Origin: Sphaerisporangium rubeum
GTDB lineage: Bacteria > Actinomycetota > Actinomycetes > Streptosporangiales > Streptosporangiaceae
Direction: 5' to 3'
Assembly (NCBI RefSeq): GCF_014207705.1
Contig: NZ_JACHIU010000001.1
Span: 2,596,501 to 2,660,500, forward strand
DNA: 64,000 nt
How positions within the stretch are numbered: position 1 is the stretch's first letter; each line of letters starts with the position of its first letter. The translations under genes were made by a program, and so were the position numbers. This document shows, in pieces, positions 6,879 to 17,694 of the stretch. The notes beneath the pieces were generated by a model. It was given only the letters and a program-made list of their open reading frames with translations, searched no databases and was not told the origin of the DNA.

Positions 6879-7802
6879 ATGCCCACCAGGGAACACCAGA
6901 TCTGGCTCGAATTCATCAGGGAACGTCCCTCTCTCGCTGCTGACCTGCTGAGATGTGTGCGACCCGACGCCGTCCCGGCCTACCATCGCGCGCGCGTCGA
7001 GTCAGGAGATCTGAACGACCACAAACCCACCGAATACCGCGCCGACACCGTGGTGAACCTGATGGCCGGCACTCGGACCGTGCTGTCGGTCATCATCGAG
7101 GTCCAGCGCCGTAAGGACCCCGGCAAACCCTGGAGCTGGCCCGCCTACCTCGGCACTTTGCGCGCGCGCCTCCGCTGTCCCGTGGTCCTGCTTGTGATCA
7201 GTCCCACCCACACCGTCGCCGACTGGTGCCGCCGTCCGATCCCTCTGGGGCACCCCGGCCTCACCCTCCAACCGCTCGTCCTCGGCCCCGGCGAAGTCCC
7301 TATGATCACCGATCCTGGTCAGGCCGAGGCGAACCCCGAACTCGCCGTCCTGTCGGCGCTGACCCACGGTGCCGCTCCCGAAGGCGAGAAGGTTTTTGCG
7401 GCCATGCTGGAGGCCGTCGAGCGCATCAAGCCCGTCGAGCGGGCCACCGGTTATATTGACGAAGTAATGGCGTTGCTCCCCGCGACCGCCCGGCTACTCC
7501 TGGAGTCGATGATGCAGAACCTAGAGACCCGTGAGTTCAAGAGCGACTTCATGCGCCGCTGCTACGGCGAGGCGATGACGGAAGGCAGGGCTGAAGGCAG
7601 GGCTGAAGGCAGGGCTGAAGGCAGGGCTGAAGGCAGGGCTGAAGGTGAGGCGAGGATGCTCATGACCGTGCTGGCCGCTCGTGGGATCGAGGTTCCGGAG
7701 GAGGCGAAGGCGCGCATTCTCGCCTGCACCGACCCGGAGCAATTGGAGACCTGGGGTCGGCGCGCCGTCACGGCGGACGCGGTAGGCGACATCTTCGACT
7801 GA
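6879..7802 (+). CDS. Rpn/PD-(D/E)XK-type nuclease-like protein with in-frame EGRA repeats
   Basis: This is a 307-residue protein of the recombination-promoting nuclease (Rpn, YhgA-like, formerly transposase_31) type that is abundant in actinobacteria. EYRADTVV followed by SVIIEVQRRKD fits the D-x(n)-ExQ core of a PD-(D/E)XK nuclease. The middle is helical (VMALLPATARLLLESMM). At about residues 235-254 an EGRA peptide is repeated five times, encoded by perfect 12-bp units, followed by a short C-terminal helix. The repeat lies between domains and could vary in length without frameshift. I chose the ATG at 6879 because upstream codons look non-coding. In characterised Rpn proteins the activity is DNA cleavage promoting recombination; not shown here. 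Confidence 0.7.
   Translation: MPTREHQIWLEFIRERPSLAADLLRCVRPDAVPAYHRARVESGDLNDHKPTEYRADTVVNLMAGTRTVLSVIIEVQRRKDPGKPWSWPAYLGTLRARLRCPVVLLVISPTHTVADWCRRPIPLGHPGLTLQPLVLGPGEVPMITDPGQAEANPELAVLSALTHGAAPEGEKVFAAMLEAVERIKPVERATGYIDEVMALLPATARLLLESMMQNLETREFKSDFMRRCYGEAMTEGRAEGRAEGRAEGRAEGRAEGEARMLMTVLAARGIEVPEEAKARILACTDPEQLETWGRRAVTADAVGDIFD
7581..7640 (+). repeat. Five perfect tandem copies of a 12-bp unit inside the Rpn-type gene
   Basis: The unit GAAGGCAGGGCT occurs five times without mismatch at 7581-7640 and then decays (GAAGGTGAG). Since 12 is a multiple of 3, copy-number change by slippage keeps the frame and alters only linker length. Confidence 0.95.
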
Positions 7803-7887
7803 CCGTTCATGCCGGCACGGTTCACCCGGTCTCGAAGATCGTCTTCGCTTTGCCGGGGTTTGACCTGGGATTTCGTAATGTGCCGGC

Positions 7888-8085
7888 ATGGGACGATGGG
7901 TCGGTGGCGACGGGTTCGAGGTCGAGGCGATTCGGCTGGACGGGCATACGTTGCTGCGGGTGCGGCAGCATGGATTTCTGGTGGCGTACTGCCGGTCGAT
8001 CGCCGAGGTGACGCGGTATGTGCCGTTGGAGGAGCTGGTGGAGCTGGTCAGCCTGCCAGTTGGGGAGGCTCGGGTTCGCGGGTGA
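7888..8085 (+). CDS. Small conserved hypothetical protein
   Basis: This is a 65-residue protein with no signal peptide. The composition (EVEAIRLDGHTLLRVRQHGFLVAYCRSIAEV, read in two halves, then an acidic leucine-rich helix) suggests a compact strand-strand-helix fold. I recall similar short proteins in actinobacteria but no function. Its last 38 bases overlap the 3' end of the converging ligase gene, so the two transcripts would be antisense there. Good third-position GC and a plausible ATG support it as real, but the evidence is modest. Confidence 0.55.
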   Translation: MGRWVGGDGFEVEAIRLDGHTLLRVRQHGFLVAYCRSIAEVTRYVPLEELVELVSLPVGEARVRG

Positions 8086-9040
8086 CGGTCTTGGCGGGTT
8101 TGTCGTCACGGAGGCCGCGCCAGGAGGGGTGGCGGAGGCGGGACTCGGGGGTCCATTCGGCGTACTGGACCTCGCCTACCAGGACGGGGGCCACCCAGTG
8201 CGCGGCTTTGGCCTGGTCGCGGGGGACGGGGGGGTCGAAGGGGGACGTGCGGCGTTCCAGCGGGGCCAGCAGGGTTCCTAGTTCGCGGAGGGTCTCGTCC
8301 GTGAAGCCGGTGCCGACGTTGCCTATGTAGGTGAGGCGGCCGGCGTCGTAGACGCCGACCAGGAGGGCTCCCATGGTGGCGGCGCGGCGGCCCTGGCCGG
8401 TGGACCAGCCGCCGATGACGACTTCCTGGGTGCGGACGTTCTTGACCTTGATCCAGTCGGGGGTGCGGCGGCCGGGACGGTACGGCGAGCGCAGGCGTTT
8501 GGAGACGATGCCTTCGATGCCGAGGCGGCGGCTCAGTTCCAAGGCGTGAGGGCCGTCGTCGCGGAACCACACGGGGACCTGCCAGCGCGCTCCGGGGGTG
8601 ACGATGTTCTCCAGGAGGCGGCGGCGCTCGGTGTAGGGGAGGCCGACGACGGGGTCGGGGCCGGTGTGCAGGACGTCGAACAGCATGAGGGTCACGGGGA
8701 CGGTCGCGACCAGGTGGCGGATCCGTTCGCCGTGGCGCTGGTGCATGCGGTGCTGCAGCACCGAGAAGCTCGGCCGGCCGGCTTCGTCGAAGGCGACGAT
8801 CTCGCCGTCCAGCACGACGTCACGGCCGCCGACGGCGCCGGCGAGCGGGTACAACTCGGGGTAGGCGGCGGTGACGTCCTTGCCGTTGCGGGAGATCAGG
8901 CGCAGCGCGCCGCCTTCGACGTAGGCGAGGACCCGGATGCCGTCCCATTTCATCTCATGGCCCCATTCGTCGTCCTGCGCGGACGGCGGCACGGGGCCGA
9001 GCTGGGCCAGCATCGGGGTGTACGTGGGAAGTCCCCCCAT
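8048..9040 (-). CDS. LigD-type ATP-dependent DNA ligase
   Basis: This is a 330-residue ligase of the LigC/LigD ligase-domain family used in actinobacterial non-homologous end joining. EMKWDGIR carries the AMP-accepting lysine (motif I), LDGEIVAFD is motif III/IIIa, GIVSKRLRSPY is motif IV and DWIKVKN is motif V. An OB-fold C-terminus follows. It lacks polymerase and phosphoesterase domains, so it is a stand-alone ligase. Two further LigD-like genes lie in this window (36,870-37,880 and 45,289-46,398). The ATG at 9040 is preceded by a weak AGGA. Confidence 0.9.
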   Translation of the reverse strand: MGGLPTYTPMLAQLGPVPPSAQDDEWGHEMKWDGIRVLAYVEGGALRLISRNGKDVTAAYPELYPLAGAVGGRDVVLDGEIVAFDEAGRPSFSVLQHRMHQRHGERIRHLVATVPVTLMLFDVLHTGPDPVVGLPYTERRRLLENIVTPGARWQVPVWFRDDGPHALELSRRLGIEGIVSKRLRSPYRPGRRTPDWIKVKNVRTQEVVIGGWSTGQGRRAATMGALLVGVYDAGRLTYIGNVGTGFTDETLRELGTLLAPLERRTSPFDPPVPRDQAKAAHWVAPVLVGEVQYAEWTPESRLRHPSWRGLRDDKPAKTVTREPEPPQLAG

Positions 9041-9184
9041 GAAGGTCTTCCTACCCCGCTCGGAAGATCCGTATGGTCGGTGGTTCCGGCAGGGTTCGTG
9101 GTGAGGGGTCCCCTAGGGACGCGACCGGCTCACGGCAGGTCGGCGCAGGCGAGGTCCCCGCCGGGGGGATGTCCGCACTGCCGG

Positions 9185-9196
9185 GATAATGGCCTT
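9185..9196 (+). promoter_or_regulatory. -10 box for a leaderless mRNA
   Basis: GATAAT (9185-9190) ends 6 bases before the ATG at 9197, and no Shine-Dalgarno is present. This spacing fits transcription starting on the start codon. No clear -35 is seen. Confidence 0.5.
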
Positions 9197-10117
9197 ATGA
9201 AACTGAGGATCTTCACCGAGCCCCAGCAGGGTGCCTCCTACGAGGACCAGCTCCGCGTGGCCCAGGCCGCCGAGCGCCTGGGGTTCGACGCGTTCTTCCG
9301 TTCCGACCACTATCTGCACATGAGCGGCGACGGCCGGCCGGGCCCCACCGACTCGTGGGTGACGCTCGGGGCCCTGGCCCGTGAGACGAGGACCATCCGG
9401 CTCGGCACGCTGGTGACGGCGGCGACGTTCCGCCTGCCGGGGCCGCTCGCGATCAGCGTCGCGCAGGTCGACCAGATGAGCGGCGGCCGGGTCGAGTTCG
9501 GGTTCGGCACCGGGTGGTTCGACGCCGAGCACAAGGCGTACGGCATCCCGTTCCCGCCGCTCGGTGAGCGTTTCGCGCGGTTCGAGGAGCAACTGGAGAT
9601 CATCACGGGCCTGTGGACCACCAAGCCGGGGGACGACTACTCCTTCGAGGGGGCCTACTACCGCGTGGTCGACTCCCCGGCGCTGCCGAAGCCCGCGCAG
9701 GAGCCGCGTCCGCCGGTCATCATCGGCGGCGGCGGCGCCAAGCGCACCCCGCGGCTGGCGGCGCGGTTCGCCGACGAGTTCAACATGCCGTTCAGCTCAC
9801 TGGCCGACACCGAGGCGGCGTACGGCCGGGTGCGGGCCGCGTGCGAGGCGGCGGGACGTTCGGCGACCTTGATGTCGGCGGCGCAGGTCGTGTGCGTCGG
9901 CGCGGACGAGGCGGAGGTCGAGCGGCGGGCCGCGGCGATCGGACGGCAGAAGGACGAGCTGCGCGAGAACGGCCTGGCGGGGACCCCGGCCGAGGTACTC
10001 GACAAGATCGGCACGTTCGGGGAGGCCGGTGCGGAGCGGCTGTACCTGCAGGTGCTGGACCTGTCGGACCTGGATCACCTGGAGCTCATCGCCGCGGAGA
10101 TCATGCCGCACGTGTGA
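9197..10117 (+). CDS. LLM-class F420-dependent oxidoreductase
   Basis: This 306-residue luciferase-like monooxygenase-fold protein has the layout of actinobacterial F420-dependent enzymes: an N-terminal strand RIFTEPQQG, then FRSDHYL near residue 37, an early-middle GTLVTAATFRLP, and the VEFGFGTGWFDAEHKAYGIPFP signature, with the loop PPVIIGGGGAKRTPRLAARFAD. It is expected to move hydride between coenzyme F420 and an unknown substrate in the cytoplasm. It stands alone, diverging from the ligase gene with a leaderless-type promoter. A second, distantly related LLM gene lies at 37,919-38,755. Confidence 0.85.
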   Translation: MKLRIFTEPQQGASYEDQLRVAQAAERLGFDAFFRSDHYLHMSGDGRPGPTDSWVTLGALARETRTIRLGTLVTAATFRLPGPLAISVAQVDQMSGGRVEFGFGTGWFDAEHKAYGIPFPPLGERFARFEEQLEIITGLWTTKPGDDYSFEGAYYRVVDSPALPKPAQEPRPPVIIGGGGAKRTPRLAARFADEFNMPFSSLADTEAAYGRVRAACEAAGRSATLMSAAQVVCVGADEAEVERRAAAIGRQKDELRENGLAGTPAEVLDKIGTFGEAGAERLYLQVLDLSDLDHLELIAAEIMPHV

Positions 10118-10237
10118 CGGACGCGCGGGGGGACCCCGGGGTGCGGCCGGGATCGTGCCGGGACGGCCTGGCCGTTCACCGGCGCCGGAGCGGTCAGGGA
10201 CGGCCGGGGACGGGCCGGCGCCTGACGCGGGGGACGG

Positions 10238-10870
10238 TCAGTGCCCGCGGCCGGGTGGCGGCAGCGGGACGACCTCGCGGCGGTGGTACTCCAGCAGGTC
10301 CTCGCCCTGGTCGTACAGGTCGGCCAGCGCCTCGCGGCAGGGGCCGATGACTCGCGGGTCGGTCAGCCGCCGGCCGCCGAGGTGGCGGCCGGCGTGGTCG
10401 TACAGCACCTCGTACATGAGGTCGTCGCCGAGGATCAGCAGCTCGGGCAGCAGGCGGTCGGGCTCGTAGTCGCGCACGGCGAAGGCGGGCACCACACGAG
10501 CCCGCTCCCCGGCCTCGGCCCGTGCGGCGAGCACGTGTAACTCCCATTGCATGTACGGCGTCAGCGGCGGATCGACCACCCGGATCCGCCGGAACTCGGC
10601 GAAGCCCTCGTAGTCCGCCGGGAACGCGCGGCGCATCTCCTCCACCAGCCGCAGGGAACGCTGCCACTCGCCTTCCACCATGGCCACCCAGCTCGGCACG
10701 TACGGCTCGTGGAAGTGTTGTGCGCGTTCCAGCTTCCACACCACGCCTCGCGCGCCTTCGTACGCGGCCTGGAACTCCCTGTTGTACGCCTCCCGCGGCA
10801 GCGATGTGCCGCTCGCCTGCCGTATCTGCTGGAAGACGTGATGATCGAGGTGGCCGGTCAGTGAGACCAC
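10238..10870 (-). CDS. DUF6879-family protein
   Basis: This is a 210-residue soluble protein. VVWKLERAQHFHEP, the SW..MVEGEWQRSLRL segment, and a C-terminal CREALADLYDQGEDLLEYHRR match the DUF6879 family of actinobacteria. That family usually sits beside XRE-type regulators of the DUF397/abaA-like kind. No such regulator is adjacent here, which is a small oddity. The GTG at 10870 is preceded by a strong GAAGGAGGAG ending 5 bases upstream. Biochemical function is unknown. Confidence 0.8.
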   Translation of the reverse strand: MVSLTGHLDHHVFQQIRQASGTSLPREAYNREFQAAYEGARGVVWKLERAQHFHEPYVPSWVAMVEGEWQRSLRLVEEMRRAFPADYEGFAEFRRIRVVDPPLTPYMQWELHVLAARAEAGERARVVPAFAVRDYEPDRLLPELLILGDDLMYEVLYDHAGRHLGGRRLTDPRVIGPCREALADLYDQGEDLLEYHRREVVPLPPPGRGH

Positions 10871-10953
10871 GGCGACTCCTCCTTCGGGTCGGGACGGCGG
10901 TGTCCGCCGATGCGCTACCGTCCGATCACGCCACGTGACCGGGGCACAACGAA

Positions 10954-10995
10954 CGCCGCCATGCCCGCGCCAGGTCGCGCCGGGGCATGGCGGCG
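10954..10995. terminator. Long inverted repeat between DUF1707 and DUF6879 genes
   Basis: Two 13-base arms, 10954-10966 and 10983-10995, are perfect complements (CGCCGCCATGCCC). They enclose a shorter GCGC/GCGC pairing. The hairpin has no T-run on either side. It lies upstream of the DUF6879 gene and downstream of DUF1707, so it may end the DUF1707 transcript or be a regulatory structure. Confidence 0.5.
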
Positions 10996-11074
10996 ATACA
11001 GAACACGCCGATCATGAAACGCCTGACAAGGCGCGTCAAGACCCAATGTGGCCGTTTTGCCGGCGCACGAACGA

Positions 11075-11104
11075 GGCCGGGTGGTCCGTCGGGACCACCC
11101 GGCC
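11075..11104 (-). terminator. Probable terminator downstream of the PadR-DUF1707 operon
   Basis: Perfect 13-bp stem GGCCGGGTGGTCC (11075-11087) with 11092-11104, closed by a 4-base loop. It follows the minus-strand DUF1707 gene by 34 bases. GC-rich stems without T-tracts are common terminators in these genomes. Confidence 0.65.
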
Positions 11105-11138
11105 AGGTGACGGCGCCGTCCGCGGGCCGCTTGCGAGG

Positions 11139-11738
11139 TCAGCGCTCGTGCCGGTGCCGCGGGTGGCGGTGGCGGTGCGTGACGGGGTGCTGATGGTGGC
11201 GGTGCGCGAACTTCACAAAGGCGATCACCAGCCAGGCGAGGAACAGCACTTTGACGAGTCCGAACAGCGGCCAGGACCAGCCGGTGACGAGCCCGGTGAG
11301 CAGCAGTGCGCCGATCAGGAACAGGGCGACCGGGGGACGGTGACCGTGCCGCCGGTACGGCCGGGGCCGGCGCCGCCACTCGTGGTCCATGCCTGGCCGG
11401 CCCGCCAGGTGGTACCCCCATGTCGCGAGGTCGGCGTGCGCGGGGGCCGGCGGCGCCGGTGCGGCGAACGGCCCGTGGGGGAGAGGCGGCGGCGCGAACG
11501 GCCCATGGCGGGACGGCGCGGGCCGTCCCCCGTGTGCCTGCGGGGACGGCGCCGTCACCGGCAGGTCGGCCAGCACCTGACGCAGCTCACCGGCCGTGCG
11601 TGCCGCCAGCGTGGCGCCGAGCCGCTCGTCGAGTTCGTCGTGGGTGAGACGGCCCTGCGCGAAGTGCTCGCGCAGAGCGGTCATCACCGCGTCGCGCTCG
11701 GCGTCGCCGACGCGCAGCCCGTCGTCCCGCGAGGTCAT
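11139..11738 (-). CDS. DUF1707 (SHOCT-like) domain membrane protein
   Basis: This is a 199-residue protein. RVGDAERDAVMTALREHFAQGRLTHDELDERL, split at AL-RE, is the DUF1707 domain found at the N-terminus of many actinobacterial membrane proteins. A proline/histidine-rich linker (about 65-125) is followed by two hydrophobic segments (PPVALFLIGALLLTGLV and LVKVLFLAWLVIAFV) and a histidine-rich tail. The ATG at 11738 is preferred because GAGGAG, formed by the end of the padR gene, lies 8 bases upstream; a GTG overlapping the padR stop at 11747 is too close. It is the second gene of a PadR operon and a likely target of that regulator. Confidence 0.8.
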   Translation of the reverse strand: MTSRDDGLRVGDAERDAVMTALREHFAQGRLTHDELDERLGATLAARTAGELRQVLADLPVTAPSPQAHGGRPAPSRHGPFAPPPLPHGPFAAPAPPAPAHADLATWGYHLAGRPGMDHEWRRRPRPYRRHGHRPPVALFLIGALLLTGLVTGWSWPLFGLVKVLFLAWLVIAFVKFAHRHHQHPVTHRHRHPRHRHER

Positions 11739-11743
11739 GGACG

Positions 11744-12487
11744 TCACTCCTCGGTGGTGTCGCCGTCGCCGTCCGCCAGGATCTGGTACAGCTTGCGGCG
11801 GGTGTCGGCGAGTGTCTGCTTGGCCTGCCTGATCTGGCCGTCACTTCCGGTCTGCGCGATCTGGAACAGCGCCGCGGCGGCCTGGCGTGACAGGTCGAAC
11901 AGCTCGAAGACGCCTTCGTCGACGTTCGGCGTCATGTCCTCCCACGGCGAGCGCACCTCGTCGGGGTGCTCGGTGACGTAGGCGCGACCGGCCTCGGTGA
12001 GCTGGAACGTCTTGCGGCCGTCGGTCTCGTCGGCGCGGACCAGTCCCTCGTCGGTGAGCTGCTGGAGCGCCGGGTACACCGCGCCGGGGCTCGGCTTCCA
12101 GCCCCCCTGGCTGCGCTCGGCGATCTCCTGGATGATCTGGTAGCCGTTTCGGGGCTCCTCTTCGAGCAGCGCCAGGATCGCCGCGCGGACGTCCCCCCGC
12201 TTGGCCTTGCGCGGCCCGCCGCGGCCGAACGGCCCCCGTGGCCCGAACCCTCCGAAGCCCCGGCCGAACTCACGGCCGAAGTCCCACGGGAACGGCGGAC
12301 GCGGCCCACGTCCCCGGTGACGCCGCTCGCGTCCCTCCTCGCCGTGGTCGTGGTGGTGATGCCCGTGGGCCTCGTGCTGATGACCCTCGTGCCACCCGGC
12401 CATCGGGCCGAACGCGGCCATGGCGGCCTTCTTGAGCAGTGCGTGGTGGGCCCACGGCGGGCCACCCATCGCGAACGCGTGTGTCAT
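11744..12487 (-). CDS. PadR-family transcriptional regulator with histidine-rich N-terminus
   Basis: This is a 247-residue regulator. The winged helix (AAILALLEEEPRNGYQIIQE, then PGAVYPALQQLTDEGLV) is in the middle and a dimerisation helix is at the C-terminus (about 190-240). The first 90 residues are unusual: they contain HEGHQHEAHGHHHHDHGEE and a Phe/Gly/Arg-rich stretch, so metal binding by the extension is possible. The ATG at 12487 follows AGGGGGA with 3-base spacing. It probably represses itself and the DUF1707 gene. Confidence 0.85.
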   Translation of the reverse strand: MTHAFAMGGPPWAHHALLKKAAMAAFGPMAGWHEGHQHEAHGHHHHDHGEEGRERRHRGRGPRPPFPWDFGREFGRGFGGFGPRGPFGRGGPRKAKRGDVRAAILALLEEEPRNGYQIIQEIAERSQGGWKPSPGAVYPALQQLTDEGLVRADETDGRKTFQLTEAGRAYVTEHPDEVRSPWEDMTPNVDEGVFELFDLSRQAAAALFQIAQTGSDGQIRQAKQTLADTRRKLYQILADGDGDTTEE

Positions 12488-12861
12488 GGATCCCCCTGAA
12501 GGATATGCGAGGCGATCGACTGTCGACCACTCTCGATGCTTCAAAGATATATCGCGATGCTACGAAGAACAACCCCTGTGTTCTGATCGATCACCTCGGG
12601 CCCGGGACATGCGGAAATACGTGACGCACATCACGTCTGAACGGGAACAGATCCCGGGATCGGGCCGTTGTCTCCATTGGAACGGGATCGTTCTGCTCTG
12701 AGAGGGCTGGGGGGTGCTCTTGGAGTAGAACGGTCCCTTCCGCTTTCCGGTGGGTGCCGCGTCCGCTGCCACTGAGCGGGAGCGACACGCCGGGGGTTTA
12801 CCCATGGTCTTGCTGTGCGTTGCCGGGGTTTTGCCGTAACGTGCGCGAGCGTGATGGTCGA
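12488..12861. promoter_or_regulatory. Divergent regulatory region, padR versus YdjM-like gene
   Basis: This 374-bp region has no gene. For padR (minus strand) a TTGTTC/TATCTT pair with 17-bp spacing lies near 12571-12543. The 8-bp palindrome ATCGCGAT (12551-12558) falls inside this spacer and is a candidate PadR operator. The sequence from 12520 to 12600 is markedly AT-richer than its surroundings. For the rightward gene a TAACGT box lies near 12837-12842. Confidence 0.4.
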
Positions 12862-13590
12862 ATGATGGGGCATTCGCACGCTCTGACCGGGGCCGGGTTG
12901 TGGTTGCTGGCGGCGCCGGCGCTGGCGGTCGTGCCGGAGATCGGCGGACCGGCGGCAGGGCTGGCGCCGGTGGTGTACGGCATGTTGTCGCCGGCGGAGC
13001 TGGTGGCGGGGGCCGTCGTCTGCGCGGGGGCGGCCATGCTGCCTGATCTCGACCACCCGCATTCCACGATCGCTCAGACGTTCGGCCCGGCCACGTGGGT
13101 GCTCAGCAAGGTCGTCAACTGGCTGAGCGGTGGTCACCGGCACATGACGCACTCGCTGTTCTTCGTGGTCGCGGCGGGGGTCGGTGCGCATCTGCTGGCC
13201 GACCACTATCCGATCGGCCGCGACATCATGGTGGTGCTGCTCATCGGGCTGGCGTTGCGGGCCGTCGGGATCGGGGTGCCGCAGCGGACCATCATGTCGG
13301 CGATGGTCAACATCGGCCTCACGGCGGGAACGTTCCTTTTCTTCCATTCCCGTGGTGTCGGCTACATGTGGCTGGGGCTGGCGGTCGCCGTGGGGTGCCT
13401 GGCGCATGTCGTCGGGGACTGCCTGACCGAGCGGGGCTGCCCGGTGCTGTGGCCGCTCAAGCACAAGTGGCTGCTGCCGTGGAACATGGGGCTGAAGACG
13501 GGCCGCAGGTTCGAGGTGAAGATCCTCGGGCCGGTGCTGTCGGTGGTCGTGGTCGGACTGCTCGCGGCGCGCCTGATTCCTGTCATGTGA
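12862..13590 (+). CDS. YdjM-family membrane-bound metal-dependent hydrolase-like protein
   Basis: This is a 242-residue polytopic protein. GHSHALTGAGLW at the N-terminus, LPDLDHPHSTI, and GGHRHMTHSLFF are the three conserved His/Asp clusters of the YdjM (PF04307) family, predicted to bind metal at the membrane. In Escherichia coli ydjM is SOS-regulated; no LexA box was noticed here. Two adjacent ATGs (12862, 12865) open the gene, and the second gives the family-typical start MGHSHA. Substrate unknown. Confidence 0.85.
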   Translation: MMGHSHALTGAGLWLLAAPALAVVPEIGGPAAGLAPVVYGMLSPAELVAGAVVCAGAAMLPDLDHPHSTIAQTFGPATWVLSKVVNWLSGGHRHMTHSLFFVVAAGVGAHLLADHYPIGRDIMVVLLIGLALRAVGIGVPQRTIMSAMVNIGLTAGTFLFFHSRGVGYMWLGLAVAVGCLAHVVGDCLTERGCPVLWPLKHKWLLPWNMGLKTGRRFEVKILGPVLSVVVVGLLAARLIPVM

Positions 13591-13683
13591 TCGAGGGACG
13601 GGACGCGACCTGCGGGGAAGGACCGCGCGCGACCCTGAGGAGCGTGGGATCGCCGCGGGAACCCGCTCATGCCCGGCGGATGA

Positions 13684-13724
13684 TTTGATGTCGAGATATC
13701 CGACCCGATATCTTGATATCGAGA
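13684..13724 (+). promoter_or_regulatory. Twin operator upstream of aconitase
   Basis: Two related 14-bp near-palindromes, TTTGATGTCGAGAT (13684-13697) and TCTTGATATCGAGA (13711-13724), lie 27 bp apart. Read together they also form a large inverted repeat: 16-base arms 13685-13700 and 13707-13722 match at 13 of 16 positions around a 6-bp centre. GATATC occurs three times. The sequence stands out from the GC-rich surroundings and probably binds a dimeric regulator of acnA; I cannot name it. Confidence 0.6.
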
Positions 13725-13744
13725 GACCTGCCACAGGAACAAGC

Positions 13745-13763
13745 GGGTTAGGCCATCCTTACT
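13745..13763 (+). promoter_or_regulatory. Possible IdeR/DmdR iron-box-like element upstream of aconitase
   Basis: The stretch GGTTAGGCCATCCTTAC resembles the core of the DtxR/IdeR iron box (TTAGGCTAACCT, about 10 of 12 matches). Aconitase is an iron-sulfur enzyme and iron control would make sense, but one half-site is poor. Confidence 0.35.
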
Positions 13764-13870
13764 CGCTGCGGCACCCCTCCGGTGCGGCAGGATCTAGGGG
13801 CGAGAAACCGGCACAGTGCGACCGATCGTCATAGACGGACGAGAGCGTGATCCAAGGGAGGCGAGTCTCC

Positions 13871-16630
<2,760 letters not shown>

Positions 16631-16637
16631 CCTGCGA

Positions 16638-16666
16638 GGGCCGCGCCGGTTCACCCGGCGCGGCCC
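16638..16666 (+). terminator. Terminator of acnA
   Basis: Perfect 12-bp stem GGGCCGCGCCGG (16638-16649) with 16655-16666 and a 5-base loop, starting 8 bases after the acnA stop. Confidence 0.75.
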
Positions 16667-16732
16667 TCCGCCGAGTGCCGGCGTGGAAACCTGTTGCGGG
16701 TGGCGGGGGCCGGGGCCCTACGGTTGTGGTCC

Positions 16733-17458
16733 ATGGCCGGTGAGTGGTTTGTGTGGGTTATAGCAGGTTTTGCGGTTTTTGTGGGTGCGGTGGTGCAGGG
16801 AGGGGTGGGGTTCGGGCTCGGGCTCATGGCGGTGCCGGTGATCACGGTGCTCGATCCGTCGGTGATGCCGGGGGCGGTGCAGATCGTCAACATGAGCCTG
16901 CCGGTGTTCACGCTGGCCGCCGAGTGGCGGGGGGTGGACTGGCGGGGGCTCGGGTTCGCGCTGCTCGGCAGGCTGCCGGGGAGCGTGGTCGGCGCGGTGA
17001 TCGTCACGCAGGTCAGCACGCAGGCGCTCGGGGTGTTCGTGGGGACGATGGTGCTGGTGGCGGTGGGGGTGACGGTGGCGGCGGTGGCGGTGCCGCGTAC
17101 GGCGCCGACGCTCGGGGCCGCGGGGTTCGTGTCGGGGGTGACGGGGACCGCCACGGGGATCGGCGGGCCGCCGATGGCGCTGGTGTACCAGCACGCCAAG
17201 GGACGGCAGGTGCGGGCCACACTCGCGATGTTCTTCTTCCTGTCGGCGGGGCAGTCGCTGGTGATCCTCGCGGCGGTGGATCACCTGCCGGGCCGGTCGG
17301 TGCTCACGGGGGTGCTGTTGATCCCCTTCATGGTGGCCGGGTTCGCCGTCTCCGGGCCGCTGCGCAGGTACCTGGACGGGGGACGGGTGCGCGCCGGGAT
17401 CCTGGTCGTGGCCGCTTTGTCGGCGTTCGTGCTGATCGCACAGCAGCTCGTCCGGTAA
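16733..17458 (+). CDS. TauE/SafE-family membrane exporter
   Basis: This is a 241-residue polytopic protein with about eight hydrophobic segments in two homologous halves. VVQGGVGFGLGLMAVPVI in the first half and TGTATGIGGPPMALVYQH in the second are the paired TauE/SafE signatures. Members export sulfite, sulfoacetate or other organic anions. The ATG at 16733 places the first helix at residues 5-25. No partner gene indicates a substrate. Confidence 0.85.
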   Translation: MAGEWFVWVIAGFAVFVGAVVQGGVGFGLGLMAVPVITVLDPSVMPGAVQIVNMSLPVFTLAAEWRGVDWRGLGFALLGRLPGSVVGAVIVTQVSTQALGVFVGTMVLVAVGVTVAAVAVPRTAPTLGAAGFVSGVTGTATGIGGPPMALVYQHAKGRQVRATLAMFFFLSAGQSLVILAAVDHLPGRSVLTGVLLIPFMVAGFAVSGPLRRYLDGGRVRAGILVVAALSAFVLIAQQLVR

Positions 17459-17694
17459 ATGGCGCGTTTCCCGATTGTTACCGGCGACAACAAATTTTGA
17501 CCCTCGCAGGTCTGGCGCGCCGCCCCGGCAAGGAATACGTTGCCGCAAACAACATACAAAGAAACGGTTAAGCCGGGATCCGGCCGAGACCGTTCGCGCC
17601 GGTCAGAGCTCGGCCGGCACCCCATCCCGACCCCCAACGCCACCGCCGACCGCGGCCGTGGCATCTTTCGAAGCAGAAAGGACCCGGTGCACCT
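17459..17694 (+). promoter_or_regulatory. Leader and candidate operator region of the xylFGH-like operon
   Basis: AT-rich stretches between 17473 and 17575 contrast with the GC-rich genes. TTGACC (17497-17502) is a possible -35. AACAA occurs at two places, and CGTTGCCGCAAAC is an imperfect dyad. ROK-family xylose repressors bind AT-rich inverted repeats near such promoters, so this is the best place to look for the operator of the ROK gene at the operon's end. GAAAGGA (17675-17685 area) precedes the ATG at 17695. Confidence 0.4.

Noticed and set aside
16694-16732. Upstream start for the TauE/SafE gene
   Set aside because: The extra 13 residues are not hydrophobic or conserved-looking, and the ATG at 16733 puts the first helix in the usual place.
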